From Scleroderma bovista (taxonomy: Eukaryota > Basidiomycota > Agaricomycetes > Boletales > Sclerodermataceae): a stretch of DNA of 34,556 nucleotides. The notes under the pieces were generated by a model. That model was not told the DNA's origin, searched no databases, and saw nothing but the letters and a program-made list of their open reading frames with translations. Location: assembly GCA_037178675.1 (NCBI GenBank), contig JAYMGJ010000516.1, positions 1 through 34,556 of the forward strand, in the 5' to 3' direction. This document shows positions 32,412 to 34,556 of this stretch, one piece after another. A program made the translations under genes and the position numbers. Every line of letters begins with the position of its first letter. Positions within the stretch are counted from its first letter, which is position 1.

Positions 32412-33839
32412 TCCATGCATGTGGCCCTGATTCACACCACGAGATCGATCTCCGCGGATATGCGATGGTGACAATGCAAGCCGCACCAGCTACTTACTAA
32501 ACCGATAGCTCTAGACACGTACAGCCATAACCACCCCAATTGAGGAAGATGGTCGTTCCGCCCCTGAAATAGTAACCGATAGCAGTGCAGACGCAATAAG
32601 GAGTGGGCTGTGGGGAGATTTGCTGTCACAAGTTGCTGTGGATACTGCACAATGGGGCTCTCTCCGCCGCCGCATCAGAAGTACTTACTGGTCACTTTAG
32701 ATGTGTACTATCATCCGACATCTCCGGCGTATGCCGAGGGAATACGTCCGGGATCGGAGTCCATCACGACGTGGCTGTGCTGTTCTTCTAGTCTTCACCC
32801 GAACAGGATGATCTCACAAATGCCAACCTGGTGAGTTCTTGTATTTCGAGTCTGTGAAGCATGGATCTGTACAGCACCTGTAACATTGTTCGTTGCTCTC
32901 AGGAAATCTGCCACGACGGTACTCCACTTACTGTTGTTACTAACTCCATGGAACTGTGGGTACGAGCAGAGACTGAGGAAATCAAACAATCTACTTGAAG
33001 GGGTCCTGGCGGCCAGTTATTGTTCTTCACGTGATTGCATAGTGATTCGTGTAGAGCCCATCATTTCCTTGTTTTTTACTTTGTAACTAACCGAACGTAT
33101 CGCTACGAACGGCGGCAATCGACTCGAACCATGTTTGCAGTGGTTGTGAATGGTGGGCGCGGGTGTGTGCAATGCTGTCTTGTTCGCATTCACCACTTCT
33201 CTTGTTCTCTTACATATTCGCTCCTTTTTGTTGGCAGATGTCATCCTTTGGCTGCGCTCAACTGGCAACGGTATGGCAAGGACAACAAGAAACTTGTAGG
33301 TTTGTGCACACAGTTTGTGTGGACGCAGCCCTTGGAAGGGGGTACGTAGGGAGACCAAATATGCCGGACGAAAATAAGACAACGCATCCCCTTCAAACGG
33401 GCGAAGGACATAAATCGAGCCTTCTCTCACTGCTTGCCATTCAGAATCCTGTCACTTCTGCTTCTTCAGCATAGCCAGTACTTTTCCATTCGCTGAGTGG
33501 CGCCTGTCGATTTCCTCAGCATCCCGCCAGCGAAGACCGAGGGCACAGCCCACTTCATTCAATCTTTGTTGCCGGGGTGCCGCTACGCACTCATAGGCCG
33601 CCACTTGTTGGGTCCCAAGGGTATATGAAAGGAGCAGAAGAGGTGAAGTTTTCTATTAGCCTGGCATTCCGACCGACGAACAACCAATCTCCGCGATCTT
33701 TAATATCACGAACTTCAAGTTATTTCCTACCACCGCAGATCTCTCTCCTCACGACCCCGAAGCACGCCATTACGATCTATTCTAGTCAACAGAGACATAT
33801 ATCCACGACATACTGAAAGCAACAAGTGATTGAGTCACG
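31381..33839. other. Flank of duplication A2, duplication C2 and spacer; no gene supported
   Basis: 31381-32411 is the 3' flank of the DUF6699 copy. 32576-33105 is duplication C2. 33106-33640 has only small ORFs. 33640-33839 is pyrimidine-rich with aaccaatct near 33680 and may be the promoter of the following ORF. Confidence 0.4.
32576..33105 (+). repeat. Duplication C, copy 2
   Basis: The longer copy of 30055-30495. One frame (32610-32834) contains KYLLVTLDVYYHPTSPAYAE, which faintly recalls the segment after the integrase domain in copia-type polyproteins; this is weak. The donor-like ggtgagttcttg and acceptor-like ctctcaggaaatc are conserved with copy 1. Confidence 0.8.
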
Positions 33840-34556
33840 ATGCCATACCCACCCGACAACGAGACGAGATTTTGGCGCGACCTCGCAATGGAGAGGGGGC
33901 ATGAAGGGCTTGATGCAGACTATATTGCAAACGCTGTGAAGGACATTTATGAGAACTATCTCAGCGACGATGGTCATAGCCCTTCTGCCCATACTCGACA
34001 GCGGGTGACGCCCGCTGTCTCGCCAATCTCAGCCTGCTCCCCCCATCCGTCACCCCAGCGTCATTGTCAGTCATCGTACCAGCCACAATCCCCAGCCTGC
34101 TCCCCTCATCCGTCGCCCCAGCGTCATCGTCAGTCATCGTACCAGCCACAATCCCCAGCCTGCTCCCCTCATCCGTTACCCCAGGGTCATCGTCAGTCAC
34201 CATCCCCAGCCCGCTCCCCTCATCCGTCGCCCCAGCGTTATCGTCAGTCACCATCCCCAGCCTACTCCCCTCATCCGTTACCCCAGGGTCATCGTCAGTC
34301 ACCATCCCCAGCCTGCTCCCCTCACCCGTTACCCCAGGGTCATCGTCAGTCACCATCCCCAGCCTGCTCCCCTCATCCGTCGCCCCAGCGTCATCGTCAG
34401 TCACCGTGCCAGCAACAATTGCAAGTTTACACGACGCCTCGTGCCACATCCGGAACATCAGAGTTCGCTATTTTTGGAAATGTCCGGCATTGTTCATATG
34501 CTTCACCGTCCCATCGTCGACGGCGAGGAGACGTGAATTTGGGAGTTGGGATCGAC
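33840..34556 (+). CDS. Pro/Ser/His-rich repeat protein, 3' end beyond the window
   Basis: ATG at 33840 opens 239 codons without a stop to the last base. Residues 1-45 are acidic and helical (NETRFWRDLAMERGHEGLD, YIANAVKDIYENYLSDD). Residues about 65-190 are seven imperfect repeats beginning (C/R/Y)SPHP(S/L)PQ(R/G): two of 21 residues with SSYQPQSPA, then units of 17 with SPSPA. The following part is basic (SPSHRRRRGDV). The 51/63-nt unit lengths are multiples of three, so unit number can change without frame loss, as in a real coding repeat. The reverse strand is also open over the repeats, but this strand has the better start and non-repeat ends. No family known to me; disordered low-complexity protein likely. 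Confidence 0.5.
   Translation, partial: MPYPPDNETRFWRDLAMERGHEGLDADYIANAVKDIYENYLSDDGHSPSAHTRQRVTPAVSPISACSPHPSPQRHCQSSYQPQSPACSPHPSPQRHRQSSYQPQSPACSPHPLPQGHRQSPSPARSPHPSPQRYRQSPSPAYSPHPLPQGHRQSPSPACSPHPLPQGHRQSPSPACSPHPSPQRHRQSPCQQQLQVYTTPRATSGTSEFAIFGNVRHCSYASPSHRRRRGDVNLGVGID
34032..34410. repeat. Coding-type tandem repeat, 63-nt then 51-nt units
   Basis: Seven units of tgctcccctcatccg(tcg/tta)cccc, each followed by ag(c/g)gtcatcgtcagtca. The first two carry an extra tcgtaccagcca segment. The alternation of tcgccccagcg and ttaccccaggg versions shows shuffling between unit types. Confidence 0.85.

Noticed and set aside
33961..34458. 165-codon minus-strand ORF with TDDDAGATDEGSRLGM repeats
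   Set aside because: It is the antisense of the repeat region of the plus-strand ORF at 33840, which has a better start and unique flanking residues. Not fully excluded.

Overview
The window looks like a transposon- and duplication-rich stretch of a mushroom-forming fungus (Basidiomycota, probably Agaricomycetes). The support is many 46-72 nt spliceosomal introns with GT..AG ends and protein families I know mainly from this group: DUF6589, DUF6699, an HNH_2-type nuclease with a CHLIPSST core, an expanded RecQ-like helicase family and NACHT/STAND NLR proteins. No bacterial, organellar or rRNA/tRNA signature was seen. All assignments come from reading the sequence; no database search was run.

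Layout. (1) 1-5.4 kb: a retroelement. Two diverged LTR-like blocks (1-779, cut by the window edge, and about 4246-5393), each with a TATA box, bracket a gag-like ORF with a CCHC zinc knuckle (945-2276). No reverse transcriptase is visible. (2) 5.4-7.1 kb: a seven-exon gene of unknown function broken by one in-frame TGA. Its leader resembles the leader of the gag unit. (3) 7.74-9.06 kb: a minisatellite of about sixteen 82-bp units, each carrying a near-perfect palindrome. It is followed by an inverted telomere-like motif and a RecQ-like helicase fragment. (4) 10.87-14.1 kb: a nearly intact five-exon DUF6589 gene, with an internally deleted RecQ-like helicase pseudogene just downstream on the other strand. 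(5) 15.6-33.1 kb: interleaved segmental duplications. Block A (DUF6699 gene plus 3' flank) lies at 15663-17611 and 30879-32411. Block B (an HNH-nuclease gene divergent from a WDR5/Swd3-like WD40 pseudogene) lies at 17865-20745 and 23917-26825. Block C lies at 30055-30495 and 32576-33105, flanking the second block A. An NLR (NACHT) pseudogene abuts the second WD40 pseudogene. (6) 33.84 kb to the end: the start of an ORF with 17/21-residue Pro/Ser/His-rich repeats, running off the window.

Decay pattern. Both HNH copies keep an open frame over four exons, while both neighbouring WD40 copies are broken by different lesions. The DUF6699 copies carry complementary losses: copy 1 lacks the 5' part and copy 2 lacks 257 bp inside the domain. 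Several disabling changes (TGA in the 5.4-kb gene, TGG to TGA and TGG to TAG in the two WD40 copies, a Ser to Phe codon change in the NLR P-loop) look like C:G to T:A transitions, as expected from methylated or RIP-like repeat decay.

The best candidates for unexplained biology are the DUF6589 protein, whose conserved acidic and histidine blocks could be a DDE-like catalytic core, the palindromic minisatellite, and the selective survival of the HNH genes in the duplicated HNH/WD40 pair. About 20.75-23.9 kb and 31.4-33.8 kb hold no gene I can support.
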